Counted from the stretch's first letter, positions 43,406 to 52,115 are shown. The stretch is 64,000 nt of DNA from Candidatus Saganbacteria bacterium (GCA_016223205.1 JACRPM010000003.1:79696-143695), one strand, 5' to 3'. Notes: generated by a model not told the origin, from the letters alone. Made by a program: numbers and translations.

Positions 43406-44404
43406 CTAAAACAACAGCCAGCGCTTTTTCGGCGCGCGTTTATTGGGCTCCAGGTTCGTTAAAGTTAGAACGGAAACCTCATCCTCCCCGTTGGGCAGAC
43501 GCCGTGATAAAGTTTGTTTTATCGGCAAACCATCATTATTGTATTCCAGCTTGGCTGCCGCCGCCGCGAACTCCCGATTGTATATATAGGCCTTAAATTC
43601 CAAAGGCAATCCGCGTTTTTCGTCGGCCACCAACTCCACAAATTGCGGGAGCCATAAGTCCCGATGGAGCAGCCTGCCGAACGCCCAAACCTTCGAGCCG
43701 ATCCTTTTGAACAAATACCAGCTGTAATGATTGAAAAGGTCGTCGTAGGAAATGTAATATGCCAGATGATATGGGGACAGCAGAAGCCGAGAACCCTTTT
43801 TCTGCATGGGAATTAAACGGCTCGATTTTGAGGGGGCTGATGCCAGGGTATAATTAAACATATCCTCCCCGGTGGCCTCAAATTTTCCTTCCGCTTTCTC
43901 CCCGGATAAGGAAAGGGTAAAATGGGAATCCAGGGTTTTGATCTTATTTCTTTGCTCCTGCAATTTACCTAAGAGCTTCTTCATTTCTTTTGGGCTGGTA
44001 TTTTTGGCGATATTTAATTCCGGGTCGATCCTTAAAGCGGTGATGAACAGCTTTTGGTTGAATTGATTGCCGATCTCCACCACCAAGAGATGATAGCCGG
44101 GGCGCATTTTTTGGGGGTCACAGGTAACGATATACTTTCCGTCCTTTTTCAAAATAGCGGAATAGGGCATAACATTCTTGCCGTCGTACTCCACGCGCGA
44201 AACTGTGAGCGGATATCCCGAGCGAAGATCCATTTCAAGAGTGAGGGGCCCTTCCCATTTGGCTTCGTGCTGAAGGCTGAAACTCGTGTCGTGCCGGGGA
44301 TTAACGGCTATCTGATATTGATATTCCCAGAAATTAAAATCGGAGATCGCGCCGGCGCACGGAGCGATCAGAAAGAAGGCAAGGATAATCAATAACTTTT
44401 TCAT
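43406..44404 (-). CDS. Exported protein with LolA-like middle domain, unknown function
   Basis: 332 residues, signal peptide about 1-18 ('LLIILAFFLIAPCAGA'). The first 110 residues form an immunoglobulin-like domain ('KYIVTCDPQKMRPGYHLLVV'). Residues about 145-310 ('LDSHFTLSLSGEKAEGKFEA', 'SKSSRLIPMQKKGSRLLLSP', 'PQFVELVADEKRGLPLEFKA') look like the half-barrel fold of LolA/LppX/outer-membrane lipoprotein-sorting proteins. No exact family. Followed by 4 nt and then the lipase-like gene's end; same strand, so probably one operon with it. Confidence 0.5.
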   Translation of the reverse strand: MKKLLIILAFFLIAPCAGAISDFNFWEYQYQIAVNPRHDTSFSLQHEAKWEGPLTLEMDLRSGYPLTVSRVEYDGKNVMPYSAILKKDGKYIVTCDPQKMRPGYHLLVVEIGNQFNQKLFITALRIDPELNIAKNTSPKEMKKLLGKLQEQRNKIKTLDSHFTLSLSGEKAEGKFEATGEDMFNYTLASAPSKSSRLIPMQKKGSRLLLSPYHLAYYISYDDLFNHYSWYLFKRIGSKVWAFGRLLHRDLWLPQFVELVADEKRGLPLEFKAYIYNREFAAAAAKLEYNNDGLPIKQTLSRRLPNGEDEVSVLTLTNLEPNKRAPKKRWLLF

Positions 44405-44408
44405 CTAT

Positions 44409-46790
44409 TCACCTCGATGGTAAAAATTTAACCGTCGGCGGGGTAGTATCCACCATAAAGGGCCATAACGCCTGCGCCTTGCCAACGTTGCTGTTAACGA
44501 CGATCAGCACAGTATAAAAACCATCGGGGAGGGGAGAGGGTGGGATATATTCGATCTCTCCATGTTTATCATAGTCCCCGCCGCTGATCGTGAATTTAAA
44601 GCCCGGTTCATCCTTGATATTACTTTCGGATCCGTCCGGGAAGATTATTTTAGCGGTATCGATAGAAATATTCTCCAGGGGAGAGGCGCTATAAGCCGCT
44701 TTAGCAAAGGTCGCCCCGATCCTGGGCCGATTATTGTTAGTATAGCTGTTGGGGGCGGGAGAGAACCCGGAGGGCAGCATGGGGATGGTGTTGAGGGTGA
44801 TGTTAAGTATCTGATTCATTTTATTTCCTATCCAGGACTCCGCCTTAAAGGAGATGACATTTTGGCCTTCGGCGAAATTGAGGTCTTTGACCGTGAAGTT
44901 CCCCCACTTGTCGACCGCTCCGACCGGCTTCCAGGCGGCGAAATTCTCTGAATATTCAAAGGATTTAAGCTTTTTGGGCAAGAATGTATTGATAACCCCC
45001 TTGAGGGCGGTTGGGGCATCTTTTACGGTTACGCCGGATACCCACTTCTTTTGGCCATCGAAAACTATGGGGGCGGACTGGGGATGGTTGTTGCTTTCGG
45101 TGATAGCTTCTATAGTAACAGAATGATAATCCGGCGCGTCGGTTCCGTCGCGGTTTTTGTTGGAGAGCAAAGAAAATGCTTGTTCCGGAGCCGTATAACC
45201 GGCGGTCGTCGACCTAACCGAGGCGGCCGAGATGCCGGATCGTGAAGAGCTGCTGGAAACAGCGGCCGATTGCCCGCCGACCAAGATAATATCTTCCAAT
45301 GCATGGTCGATAACACCCTGTTCATAGACCCATTTTAGGATTAAACCATGCCCATAAACATATTCTTTTACTCTGTCCTGCATTGCATTTGATGCCCATT
45401 GGCTAAAGGCAAATATCAGGGCTAACTTTGTTGGTATTTGCGCGGCCTTAATGGGCGTAAAAACCGCCACTCCAGCTAAAGCCCCTGAAAGGCCGATCAT
45501 TGCATCAGAAAGAGCTCCCCAGTCATTCCCCGATCGAATTGAATATTTTCTAAAGCTGATATTTGGCGAATATAATGCAGTTAAACCATCGCCCTCTTGA
45601 CTCTTCTTACTACTATAAAGATCGCCATTTTGATCCATAACCGTTCCCATTACTTCGCTCAAATAGATAGACATTATTTTCGCGCCCAACGGCAAGTCGT
45701 TGATATAGCTTGAAGAGAGGATAGTTTGTATTGCCGATAACCCTAAAAAATACCTATTTCCTGATAAATTACCGGATGGTGTTGGAATTCCATCGCAACT
45801 AATGAATCGGACCTTTAACGGCCGATTGTCTTTAACAAACCTCTTGTTGTTTAACTGCCGTATAAATTCCCCGGAAGAATCAACATCCTGCACGCCTGGC
45901 TGTTCCGGATACCACCCCAGTGCATCTTCAATAAAAATATCTCCTATAAATCTGCCATATGCCATTAGAAAACCGCTGACCCCGCAATAAGTTGCAATCT
46001 CATCTTGGTCAGCAGCCAAGGCGACAAATACCAAAGCAAACATTGAAGCCATTGATTCAATATATTTATGGTTCTGGTAAAACTCAGATATTTTCTTTAA
46101 AGCCAATGCGCTCTCCGAGCCATTATTTTGAGAGGTTATGGAAATTAACGCAATGACGCCATTGTTTTCTCCGTCACCCTCATAATATTCGGAAGATAAA
46201 AAACTTCGAGCCGCCAAACCGCCTAAAGAATGGGCTATGATAATATATTTACTTGGGATTTCAGCTTCAATAGGGGGCCTCCCTGTCGGATTATTGGGAT
46301 TCCTTTTTTTGTCTTTAAACCAATCAATAAAATCTTCTCTGGCCTGTTTGAGCCATGAGTTTCCCTTCGTTATTCCCGTAGCTTTATTATCAATACTTCG
46401 CCCCACACTTCCGAGATGAAGTGTGCCGCCGATGGTTGAGGCCATATTGTTCCAGTTAGGGTCCCCCAGTTCCTTGCCCTCCAACGGGATTTTTCCATCT
46501 CTTTCAGAAAATGTATAAGCATACACATATCCTTTTAGTCCTAAGGTATTTTCAAGGTATCCTTTAAGATCTCCAAAAGAGTATCTTTCTTCCTTGGGTA
46601 TGCCGGTTATGTCGCTCCCTTTTTCGCCGTTGCCAATAAAGACCCGATGCGTTGTATTAATTCCATGGACAAGAACAATTAGATAACCTGGCGAGGGGTT
46701 TGTGACTGGCGCCACCGCATAAGCAAATGAATGCAGCAGGAGGAGCAATATTAAGCAGATTATGACAATCGACCTTTCAATTACAAGCAT
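44409..46790 (-). CDS. Exported alpha/beta hydrolase (PGAP1/lipase-like) with C-terminal Ig-like domains
   Basis: 793 residues. Signal peptide about 1-26. Hydrolase core: 'PGYLIVLVHGINTTHRVFIG' (oxyanion HG), and nucleophile elbow 'KYIIIAHSLGGLAARSFL' (G/A-x-S-x-G, about 205). Later 'VGRSIDNKATG' and Asp/His candidates in the 300-400 region. Residues about 450-600 have two hydrophobic segments ('MIGLSGALAGVAVFTP', 'ALIFAFSQWASNAM'). The last 200 residues are Ig-like/FlgD-like strands ('FTVKDLNFAEGQNVISFKAE', 'DGFYTVLIVVNSNVGKAQAL'). Likely an outer-surface esterase or lipase. AT-rich codon use. Downstream partner of the 139-residue membrane protein gene (24-nt gap). Confidence 0.7.
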   Translation of the reverse strand: MLVIERSIVIICLILLLLLHSFAYAVAPVTNPSPGYLIVLVHGINTTHRVFIGNGEKGSDITGIPKEERYSFGDLKGYLENTLGLKGYVYAYTFSERDGKIPLEGKELGDPNWNNMASTIGGTLHLGSVGRSIDNKATGITKGNSWLKQAREDFIDWFKDKKRNPNNPTGRPPIEAEIPSKYIIIAHSLGGLAARSFLSSEYYEGDGENNGVIALISITSQNNGSESALALKKISEFYQNHKYIESMASMFALVFVALAADQDEIATYCGVSGFLMAYGRFIGDIFIEDALGWYPEQPGVQDVDSSGEFIRQLNNKRFVKDNRPLKVRFISCDGIPTPSGNLSGNRYFLGLSAIQTILSSSYINDLPLGAKIMSIYLSEVMGTVMDQNGDLYSSKKSQEGDGLTALYSPNISFRKYSIRSGNDWGALSDAMIGLSGALAGVAVFTPIKAAQIPTKLALIFAFSQWASNAMQDRVKEYVYGHGLILKWVYEQGVIDHALEDIILVGGQSAAVSSSSSRSGISAASVRSTTAGYTAPEQAFSLLSNKNRDGTDAPDYHSVTIEAITESNNHPQSAPIVFDGQKKWVSGVTVKDAPTALKGVINTFLPKKLKSFEYSENFAAWKPVGAVDKWGNFTVKDLNFAEGQNVISFKAESWIGNKMNQILNITLNTIPMLPSGFSPAPNSYTNNNRPRIGATFAKAAYSASPLENISIDTAKIIFPDGSESNIKDEPGFKFTISGGDYDKHGEIEYIPPSPLPDGFYTVLIVVNSNVGKAQALWPFMVDTTPPTVKFLPSR

Positions 46791-46814
46791 ATATTTTTTT
46801 ATCTAGCATAAATA

Positions 46815-47234
46815 TTATTGAGCCAATAAATATTTTTTTGGAAATTTAATCTTATACCATTTTCCGTTTGTGTTCGAAACAATGTCGTAAATTAGAAAGG
46901 CATCGTTTTTGTTCGCTATTGCAATTATTTGACCAGCCTCGGAACTTGAATATATATTTAATCGATCAACGATATTTGGCTGGTTATCCTTATTCATATT
47001 ATAATCGCCCAAGTGGCGGCTATCTATCCACCCCTCAACCTTATCGAGATCTTTTGTTGTTTGAATATAATAATAAATGAGAACGAATATTGAAAAGCCA
47101 ATGATTGCTATTGATAGAACACTAATAGGCTGATTAAAATCAGCAGGCCAGGCACAAGCCCTATTTGGAACAAACACAACAAAAAAAATAACCAACAAAC
47201 AAATACATATACTATTAATGCAATATTTTGGCAT
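46815..47234 (-). CDS. Small membrane protein, unknown
   Basis: 139 residues. Two N-terminal hydrophobic segments (about 5-27 'INSICICLLVIFFVVFVPN' and 35-58 'ISVLSIAIIGFSIFVLIYYY'), then a soluble domain of about 80 residues with strands ('QIIAIANKNDAFLIYDIV' to the C-terminus). AT-rich like the lipase gene downstream. Family not recognised. Probable first gene of a minus-strand operon reaching 43406. Confidence 0.5.
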   Translation of the reverse strand: MPKYCINSICICLLVIFFVVFVPNRACAWPADFNQPISVLSIAIIGFSIFVLIYYYIQTTKDLDKVEGWIDSRHLGDYNMNKDNQPNIVDRLNIYSSSEAGQIIAIANKNDAFLIYDIVSNTNGKWYKIKFPKKYLLAQ

Positions 47235-47479
47235 GATTGAATTGCAATCTTACCGGTTACAGTTGTTACGGTCAATGAATAAATATAATTTATTTAATCT
47301 ATAGGGCTGCATAATTACTTCTTACAAGAGAAAAGGCAATGCGTCTAGAATATCTATTCATATGTTAACCGCCCGGCTCTCCTCTTATTAGCCGCGAAAC
47401 GGTCATAGCAGGTTTAAGTTGACAGGGGCGCATGGTTACCCCGTTTTTTGAGGTGCTTTTATTGTAGCACACCCAAAAC
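47235..47479. other. Non-coding stretch before the micro-operon
   Basis: No gene I can support. AT-rich to about 47350, then GC-rich. The part 47365-47445 has short complementary arms (GGCT...AGCC at about 47383-47401; CCG-CGAAA-CGG; GGGG-cgcatggtta-CCCC followed by GTTTTTT at about 47427-47451). The last could be a weak plus-strand terminator. I do not recognise a known RNA family. Confidence 0.35.
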
Positions 47480-47541
47480 AGGGCTACCAGGGCATTCGGG
47501 GCAAGCACGGCTACCGGGGCGAAACGGCAACAGGGCAAAAA
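47480..47541 (+). repeat. Degenerate 9-bp tandem repeat, left flank of the micro-operon
   Basis: Units AGGGCTACC, AGGGCATTC, GGGGCAAGC, ACGGCTACC, GGGGCGAAA, then CGGCAACA (8) and GGGCAAAAA. The first two units recur at 47999-48016 on the right flank. Confidence 0.65.
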
Positions 47542-47559
47542 GGCTATTAAGGTGCGGGA

Positions 47560-47649
47560 TTAAGCGTGTTTCATGCGAAAGAAAACCAGATAGCCTACGA
47601 TAAAGATAAGGATCAAGGCAATAATCAGCAAATAAAGGTTGATCTCCAT
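47560..47649 (-). CDS. 29-residue single-pass membrane peptide (micro-operon gene 3)
   Basis: ATG at 47649, stop TAA at 47562-47560. Sequence is 'MEINLYLLIIALILIFIVGY' followed by LVFFRMKHA: one membrane helix and a basic tail, so N-out/C-in by the positive-inside rule. Shine-Dalgarno GGAGG lies 9 nt upstream, inside the end of the 32-residue gene. Three nt separate the two genes. Function unknown; the size and make-up are those of regulatory small membrane peptides or KdpF-like subunits. Confidence 0.6.
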   Translation of the reverse strand: MEINLYLLIIALILIFIVGYLVFFRMKHA

Positions 47650-47652
47650 AAT

Positions 47653-47751
47653 TTATTTCCTCCGTTGATAAATAAAGTAGAATGCCAGCGCCACTAAACT
47701 GCTGACAATGGCGGCAAAAAGATATGTATTCACTATATTCCATTCGATCAT
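47653..47751 (-). CDS. 32-residue single-pass membrane peptide (micro-operon gene 2)
   Basis: ATG at 47751 overlaps the preceding stop as ATGA. A near-perfect AGGAGGT lies 6 nt upstream. Sequence starts MIEWNIVNTYLFAAIVSSLV and ends FYFIYQRRK: one membrane helix, basic C-terminus. Function unknown. Confidence 0.65.
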   Translation of the reverse strand: MIEWNIVNTYLFAAIVSSLVALAFYFIYQRRK

Positions 47752-47957
47752 GTCCGCACCTCCTCGGCAAAATCTAATGAAATAAAGAAAAATATCCCAG
47801 CCAAGGCCAGTGAAATAGCCGAGGTAATTAGGGAAGCGAGTAAATTTTGGGGATGAACAATTAAGGGGGAAATTACTCCGGCGGTAAACCAGGCCACCGC
47901 GATATTGCCCGAAATTTCCGATATTCTTTCTAGCTGGCCGGCGGTTAAATTTCTCAC
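47748..47957 (-). CDS. 69-residue two-helix membrane protein (micro-operon gene 1)
   Basis: GTG at 47957, at the predicted transcription start, so the mRNA may be leaderless. A longer frame back to 48014 would start upstream of the promoter and is rejected. A short amphipathic head ('VRNLTAGQLERISEISGN') is followed by two membrane segments ('IAVAWFTAGVISPLIV' and 'LLASLITSAISLALAGIFFF') and a polar tail ending EEVRT. Overlaps gene 2 by 4 nt. Family not recognised with confidence. Confidence 0.65.
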   Translation of the reverse strand: MRNLTAGQLERISEISGNIAVAWFTAGVISPLIVHPQNLLASLITSAISLALAGIFFFISLDFAEEVRT

Positions 47958-47963
47958 GTAAAA

Positions 47964-47992
47964 ATAATACCATCGGCAGAAATCCGTGTCAA
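47964..47992 (-). promoter_or_regulatory. Consensus sigma-70 promoter of the micro-operon
   Basis: Minus strand TTGACA (47992-47987), 17-nt spacer, TATTAT (47969-47964). The best -35/-10 pair in the window. The first base of the GTG at 47957 lies 7 nt after the -10. Confidence 0.7.
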
Positions 47993-47997
47993 CTAAT

Positions 47998-48085
47998 ACA
48001 GGGCTACCGGGCATTCAGGGCCAGCCCTTTTATCCTTTTGCCTTTCTAGTCCCATATGCCCCGTATGCCTTTATAGCCATTTTTG
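47998..48085. repeat. 9-bp repeat-like right flank of the micro-operon
   Basis: ACAGGGCTACC and GGGCATTCAGGGC (47998-48021) repeat the left-flank sequence at 47478-47502. Beyond 48021 similar GGC-led nonamers run on the minus strand (GGCTATAAA, GGCATACGG, GGCATATGG, GGCAAAAGG), so the flank is itself an inverted pair. Confidence 0.5.
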
Positions 48086-48173
48086 GGAGTATCGGGAGTT
48101 TCGGGGTGGCGTCGGGCGAATCGTTAGGTGTTTGGCGTTTTACTCTTTCTCCGCCTAACCCACAAAAATCCAC

Positions 48174-48202
48174 TTGCAAGGAATTTCGCGGCGTAGTATC
48201 AT
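48174..48202 (+). promoter_or_regulatory. Promoter at leaderless distance for the 48209 gene
   Basis: TTGCAA (48174-48179), 17-nt spacer, TATCAT (48197-48202). The GTG at 48209 would be +1. Confidence 0.5.
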
Positions 48203-48208
48203 TACAGC

Positions 48209-49291
48209 GTGAAGAAAGCCAAGTTAATCGGTCTTCTTGGCGCCACATCCTTTATGCTGGCAATGGCTGCAATTATGCCGGCCTTTTCCACTCCAATGTC
48301 GAGTTCCTCCTATTCAATTCCCAGCTTAACCATATCTTCCGGCGGCCATACCGGCCTGCAAAGCTCCTCCTATAAATTACAGGACATTAAGGGGCAAGCC
48401 GTTATTGGTTCAGGGGCCTCCGGCAGTTATGGATTGGGATTGGGCGGGGTGTATGGGACATTGGGGGAAGGGGGAGGAGGGGGTGGCGGTGGTGGAATGC
48501 CTGGATTAGGGCCTGATGATGGATTAATCCAAAATACTAGAATCCGAATTGATGGGAATGATATTGTATTAAGCTGGACCAGAACTGGAAGCGTGGCCAG
48601 CGTTGACATCTGGAGATCAGCTGACGAAGATTATAATCCTGCCGGAGCCTGGACGAGAATTGACACGAATATCACCGTTTCGGAGCAAAGATATACCGGA
48701 ATAGTTAGAAATGTCCCACACAAAGCATATTATCGGGTTGTGCCGAATTTAACAGATTTGACGAACATTCACCTTAGGAGCAATAATGCAATCACTGTTG
48801 GGAAATTTGATTTAGTTGACTTACCAGCAGCTACCAACTTGATTTCAACTCCTTTGGTTTGTTTTACCGGCACCTCAATTACTAATGTATTTTCTGGCCA
48901 GCTTGATGGCTTAATATTTTATAATTTTGATGATCGAGGACAAACTTATACTGAAATTTCAACTATTGTCCACGGAAAATCATATTGGGTAACATTGCCG
49001 ACAATTAAAACTGTGACAATTGTTGGTGGCGTGCCAAATGTTGCTTTCAATTCAATAATTTATGGCGGGAGCAAATATAATCTCATCGGATCGCCAACCG
49101 CGAAAGCAATTGCACCATTTTCAGGCGCAGGGTTTCCTGCTTTAGGATCTGACAATCAAGTATATTGGTTTAGCAATTTGGACCAAACCTATTTTGGTTT
49201 GAGGGAAACGCCGTTTGGGTTTAATCCGGGGGTGGGATTCTGGTATTACCACACCGGATCAGATTATCCATGGACTTTGACTCGTCCTTAA
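48209..49291 (+). CDS. Exported surface protein with Gly-rich linker and FN3-like domain
   Basis: 360 residues from a GTG. Signal peptide about 1-27. Ser/Gly-rich head ('SSYSIPSLTISSGGHTGLQS', 'YKLQDIKGQAVIGSGASG'), polyglycine linker (about 93-101), FN3-like domain (about 110-190; 'DIVLSWTRTGSVASVDIWRS'), then a beta-rich C-terminal domain of about 160 residues ('DLPAATNLISTPLVCF', 'HGKSYWVTLPTIKTVTIVGG', ending 'GVGFWYYHTGSDYPWTLTRP'). That tail has the N-x-I-[ST]-x-P and G-x-[GS]-[FY]-x-V pattern also seen at the ends of the 49307 and 52116 proteins. First of a run of five surface-protein genes. Confidence 0.6.
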   Translation: MKKAKLIGLLGATSFMLAMAAIMPAFSTPMSSSSYSIPSLTISSGGHTGLQSSSYKLQDIKGQAVIGSGASGSYGLGLGGVYGTLGEGGGGGGGGGMPGLGPDDGLIQNTRIRIDGNDIVLSWTRTGSVASVDIWRSADEDYNPAGAWTRIDTNITVSEQRYTGIVRNVPHKAYYRVVPNLTDLTNIHLRSNNAITVGKFDLVDLPAATNLISTPLVCFTGTSITNVFSGQLDGLIFYNFDDRGQTYTEISTIVHGKSYWVTLPTIKTVTIVGGVPNVAFNSIIYGGSKYNLIGSPTAKAIAPFSGAGFPALGSDNQVYWFSNLDQTYFGLRETPFGFNPGVGFWYYHTGSDYPWTLTRP

Positions 49292-49306
49292 AGGAGGAAA
49301 AATGGA

Positions 49307-50674
49307 ATGATGCAGAAATTTAAATATATATGGGCGGTGATTTTGCTAATAATGCTGATCACTCCCGCGGACGCAGCGTTTAGATTGTACGGAAATATCA
49401 CTCGAGCCGACGGCGCAACTGCAGTAAGCGGCGGATTAGTTGAAATAATTAGAGTAACCGGTTCTCCTATAGGAACAAGTGGAACCTCGCCGTTTATTGT
49501 CAACGGTAGCAATTCATTGTCCGATAGTACAATAAATAATACTCTTTCAGAATCGGATGGGAAAATTAAGTCTGGAGGTTGGCTGATAGGAAGCACGGGG
49601 GCAGAGGATGTAATAGTGAGGGCATGGTACGGACGAGCAGGGGCCGCTGAAACCCCCTCAAGCTCAATGTATTATGGGTATAGTGACCGGTTCCCATTAG
49701 GAACGCCAATGATGGGGGTCCCCAATTTAACAAAGAATATTAACACAACGTACCGAGCTAGTGCGCCCGACGCTCCTTTGGCCCCAACAGTTAGAGTCTG
49801 GTATGATATTGATTTCAATCCCAGAATCGATGTGACATGCACGCACAACTCAACATCTTATAATTCTGAAGTAGTAAGAACTGGAGCGGGTGACGCGGGT
49901 GCGCCATACGTCTTCACGATTTCCGGAGCAGCAAGTAGGACATATTTTTCAGATTTGCCGACGCTAACGATATCTGACTTGCCGGTTGGTAGCTACAATG
50001 TTTCGGCACAGGAAAGAAATTGGTTCGACTTAAGTGCCCCGAGCCCCACAACACCATTTACTTTTAGGGCCGGTGCCGGCGGCGCAGGCGGCGGGGTCTA
50101 TAACCTGGCCATCAAGCTCCAGGGCAACCCGACGGATACATATTCGACCCCAATTGAGCTAAGCTGGGCTTCAACCCCCGGGATTACCGCCTTCAAGATC
50201 TGGGCCTCAACTACCGGTTTGGCCGGGTCATTCTCTGAACTAGCAGGCGGACCTTACACCAGCCCGGCCGTCCTAACTACCATAGCTGATCAGGCGCAGG
50301 TCTACTTTACCGTTACACCAGACACGGTGACCACATTAAACGACCAGCCCAGGCAAGTGGTGGGTAAATACACTTATAAGTTATTAAAACCATCCGGATT
50401 AACGGGGATAAATGCTATTGCCCTGCCGTTTACCCGGACCTGGTCCCAGCCAACGGGTGCTGACGTGGCCGATACCGAACTTACCAATGCCGCCTCTTTG
50501 AGGACAACCATGGCCAATTTTGAGTTCGCGGGCGGATGGGACCCCGAAACCCAAACCGATATAGGGTATCTTTCCACCGGCGGAGGAAGGAATTTTGGCT
50601 TACTGTCCGGTGTCGGCTATCAAGTTTCTGTAAGCGCGAATAATACGTTCTATACTGTAGTGGGGATTAAGTAG
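49307..50674 (+). CDS. Exported protein with carboxypeptidase-regulatory-like domain
   Basis: 455 residues starting at ATG 49307, after AAAGGAGG. An ATG six bases earlier opens only a two-codon frame (ATG GAA TGA). Signal peptide about 1-22. N-terminal transthyretin-like domain (about 24-150; 'RLYGNITRADGATAVSGGLV'). FN3-like domains about 155-255 and 270-355 ('PIELSWASTPGITAFKIWAS'). C-terminal tail 'GINAIALPFTRTWSQPTGAD' to 'LLSGVGYQVSVSANNTFYTV', the shared end domain of this cluster. Confidence 0.6.
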   Translation: MMQKFKYIWAVILLIMLITPADAAFRLYGNITRADGATAVSGGLVEIIRVTGSPIGTSGTSPFIVNGSNSLSDSTINNTLSESDGKIKSGGWLIGSTGAEDVIVRAWYGRAGAAETPSSSMYYGYSDRFPLGTPMMGVPNLTKNINTTYRASAPDAPLAPTVRVWYDIDFNPRIDVTCTHNSTSYNSEVVRTGAGDAGAPYVFTISGAASRTYFSDLPTLTISDLPVGSYNVSAQERNWFDLSAPSPTTPFTFRAGAGGAGGGVYNLAIKLQGNPTDTYSTPIELSWASTPGITAFKIWASTTGLAGSFSELAGGPYTSPAVLTTIADQAQVYFTVTPDTVTTLNDQPRQVVGKYTYKLLKPSGLTGINAIALPFTRTWSQPTGADVADTELTNAASLRTTMANFEFAGGWDPETQTDIGYLSTGGGRNFGLLSGVGYQVSVSANNTFYTVVGIK

Positions 50675-50714
50675 GATCAGGCGGATAGGCCTATAGGTGG
50701 CTAGGAAATAAAGA

Positions 50715-50981
50715 ATGGCGATAACGGATAAAGATATAGAAAAGCTGAAGGGAACCTTTGCAACGAAGAAGGATCTTGATGGCTTTGCGACCAAGAAAGA
50801 CCTTGATCGTTTTGCGACCAAGGAGGACCTTGCGGAATTCAAGGGTGCGGTCATAACTCGCCTGGATAGAGTTATGGGCGAGCTTGAAAAGGCCCGGGAA
50901 GATCGGGTGTTGGCTAAAGCCAAAGACGACGAACAGGATGGACGACTTGATCGGCTGGAGGCCAAGGTCGGAGTAGCATGA
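50715..50981 (+). CDS. Small coiled-coil protein with FATKKDL repeats
   Basis: 88 residues, no signal peptide. Three tandem nine-residue repeats 'FATKKDLDG', 'FATKKDLDR', 'FATKEDLAE', then a helix 'VITRLDRVMGELEKAREDRV' and 'DDEQDGRLDRLEAKVGVA'. The F/L-A-T-K-x-D-L repeat is common in short trimeric coiled-coil proteins of phage and bacterial origin. Role unknown. Overlaps the next gene by 4 nt, so it is translated with it. Confidence 0.65.
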   Translation: MAITDKDIEKLKGTFATKKDLDGFATKKDLDRFATKEDLAEFKGAVITRLDRVMGELEKAREDRVLAKAKDDEQDGRLDRLEAKVGVA

Positions 50982-52099
50982 AAAAACTAAGTTTTATATT
51001 ATTTATCGCCGCATTTGTCATTTGTAATTTGACATTTGTCATTGCCCCGCCCGCAGCGGGGCTCATCTATTTCCGCGCCCAGCACTGGCTGGTGAGCACA
51101 GTAAATAATTCCGCCGATGGCGAATTAGCCGAGAGTAAGATCGGTGAGGCTTATAGGGTTACCGGGGCCCTCCCTCCTTATACCGAAGATCGCGCCAACC
51201 CATTGAATCCTAAGTCCGCCATTATCGGGAACAACTTGATGATCAACGCCTTTGACCTGCCGGGTATTATCTGGGCGCCCGGCCAAGGGGTCCGCATGGA
51301 AGTGGCGGAATCCACCAGTGGATACAAGGCCGGCCCGATACCTATTCCCCCGGGCGCGCCTTTTTATACGACCGACGCCGGTTTTGATAATGTAGGCGCG
51401 ATGACATTGGTATCTTCGGTCCCCATAATCGGCGGGCCGCAATTATATTTAAAGGCCTATTTGCAGGGTTACTATACTCCTGGAGGAACCTCCCGGGGAG
51501 CCATGGTGCAAGTTGAGGCCTATGAAGGCGGCACCCCCGGTTCACCCGGGACATTGAAAGGTAAGACCGTAATCCGTTTGGATGAAAATGGGGTAGGGCA
51601 TAATGGATTGAGTGTGGACGGAACAACAGGAACACCTACTATCCCATCAGGAAGCTATTATCTAGTGATAAGGCACAAACTCCCCGATATAGCTGCCGGT
51701 CCCAACCATATGCCGGTGGTCACGGCCTCAACCGTCCCCATTCCAACGGCAGTTATCACTGTTCCATTTGATATTACAACCGATATGGCAAGCGTTTATA
51801 GAGCAAGCGCCACCGATCCCCGTTATGAGTATCCGATGTTTCCTGAAACGGACGGGAGTTTTTCCCTTAAGGGCGGTTTCTGCGACGGCTTTGATGCCGC
51901 TACCGGGCAGGGAGATATTGGATTAGCCGATCAGCAAATCCAGGCCAATCCAATAAGCTGGCAGCATACAGTTGCCGATGGCGCAGATGCTCGGGCGGAT
52001 CTGGATGGGGATGGGGAAGTGGCGTTGCCTGATCAGCAGATCATGGCCAATCCAAAGAACTGGCAAACATTAACTTCGGCGCCCGCGCCGAGACCGTAA
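50978..52099 (+). CDS. Exported protein with two dockerin-like repeats
   Basis: 373 residues. Signal peptide about 1-26, its core encoded by 7-bp repeats (51014-51041). Central beta-rich region (about 30-290) with no family I recognise. The C-terminal 65 residues hold two dockerin-type half-sites: 'GQGDIGLADQQIQANPISW' and 'ADLDGDGEVALPDQQIMANP'. The second has the calcium pattern D-x-D-G-D-G-x-[VI]; the first is degenerate. Dockerins bind cohesins; the next gene has a cohesin-like N-terminal region, but that match is tentative. Confidence 0.6.
   Translation: MKKLSFILFIAAFVICNLTFVIAPPAAGLIYFRAQHWLVSTVNNSADGELAESKIGEAYRVTGALPPYTEDRANPLNPKSAIIGNNLMINAFDLPGIIWAPGQGVRMEVAESTSGYKAGPIPIPPGAPFYTTDAGFDNVGAMTLVSSVPIIGGPQLYLKAYLQGYYTPGGTSRGAMVQVEAYEGGTPGSPGTLKGKTVIRLDENGVGHNGLSVDGTTGTPTIPSGSYYLVIRHKLPDIAAGPNHMPVVTASTVPIPTAVITVPFDITTDMASVYRASATDPRYEYPMFPETDGSFSLKGGFCDGFDAATGQGDIGLADQQIQANPISWQHTVADGADARADLDGDGEVALPDQQIMANPKNWQTLTSAPAPRP
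51014..51041. repeat. Heptanucleotide tandem repeat in a signal peptide (dockerin-like protein)
   Basis: Four units: TTTGTCA, TTTGTAA, TTTGACA, TTTGTCA. Encodes 'FVICNLTFVI' in the signal peptide. Confidence 0.88.
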
Positions 52100-52115
52100 G
52101 CAAGGAGGAAAAAGG

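Noticed and set aside
47365..47460. Cyclic di-GMP riboswitch or other known structured RNA
   Set aside because: Some short stems exist, but the hallmark sequences (for example GACGCAAAGCC) are not present on either strand.
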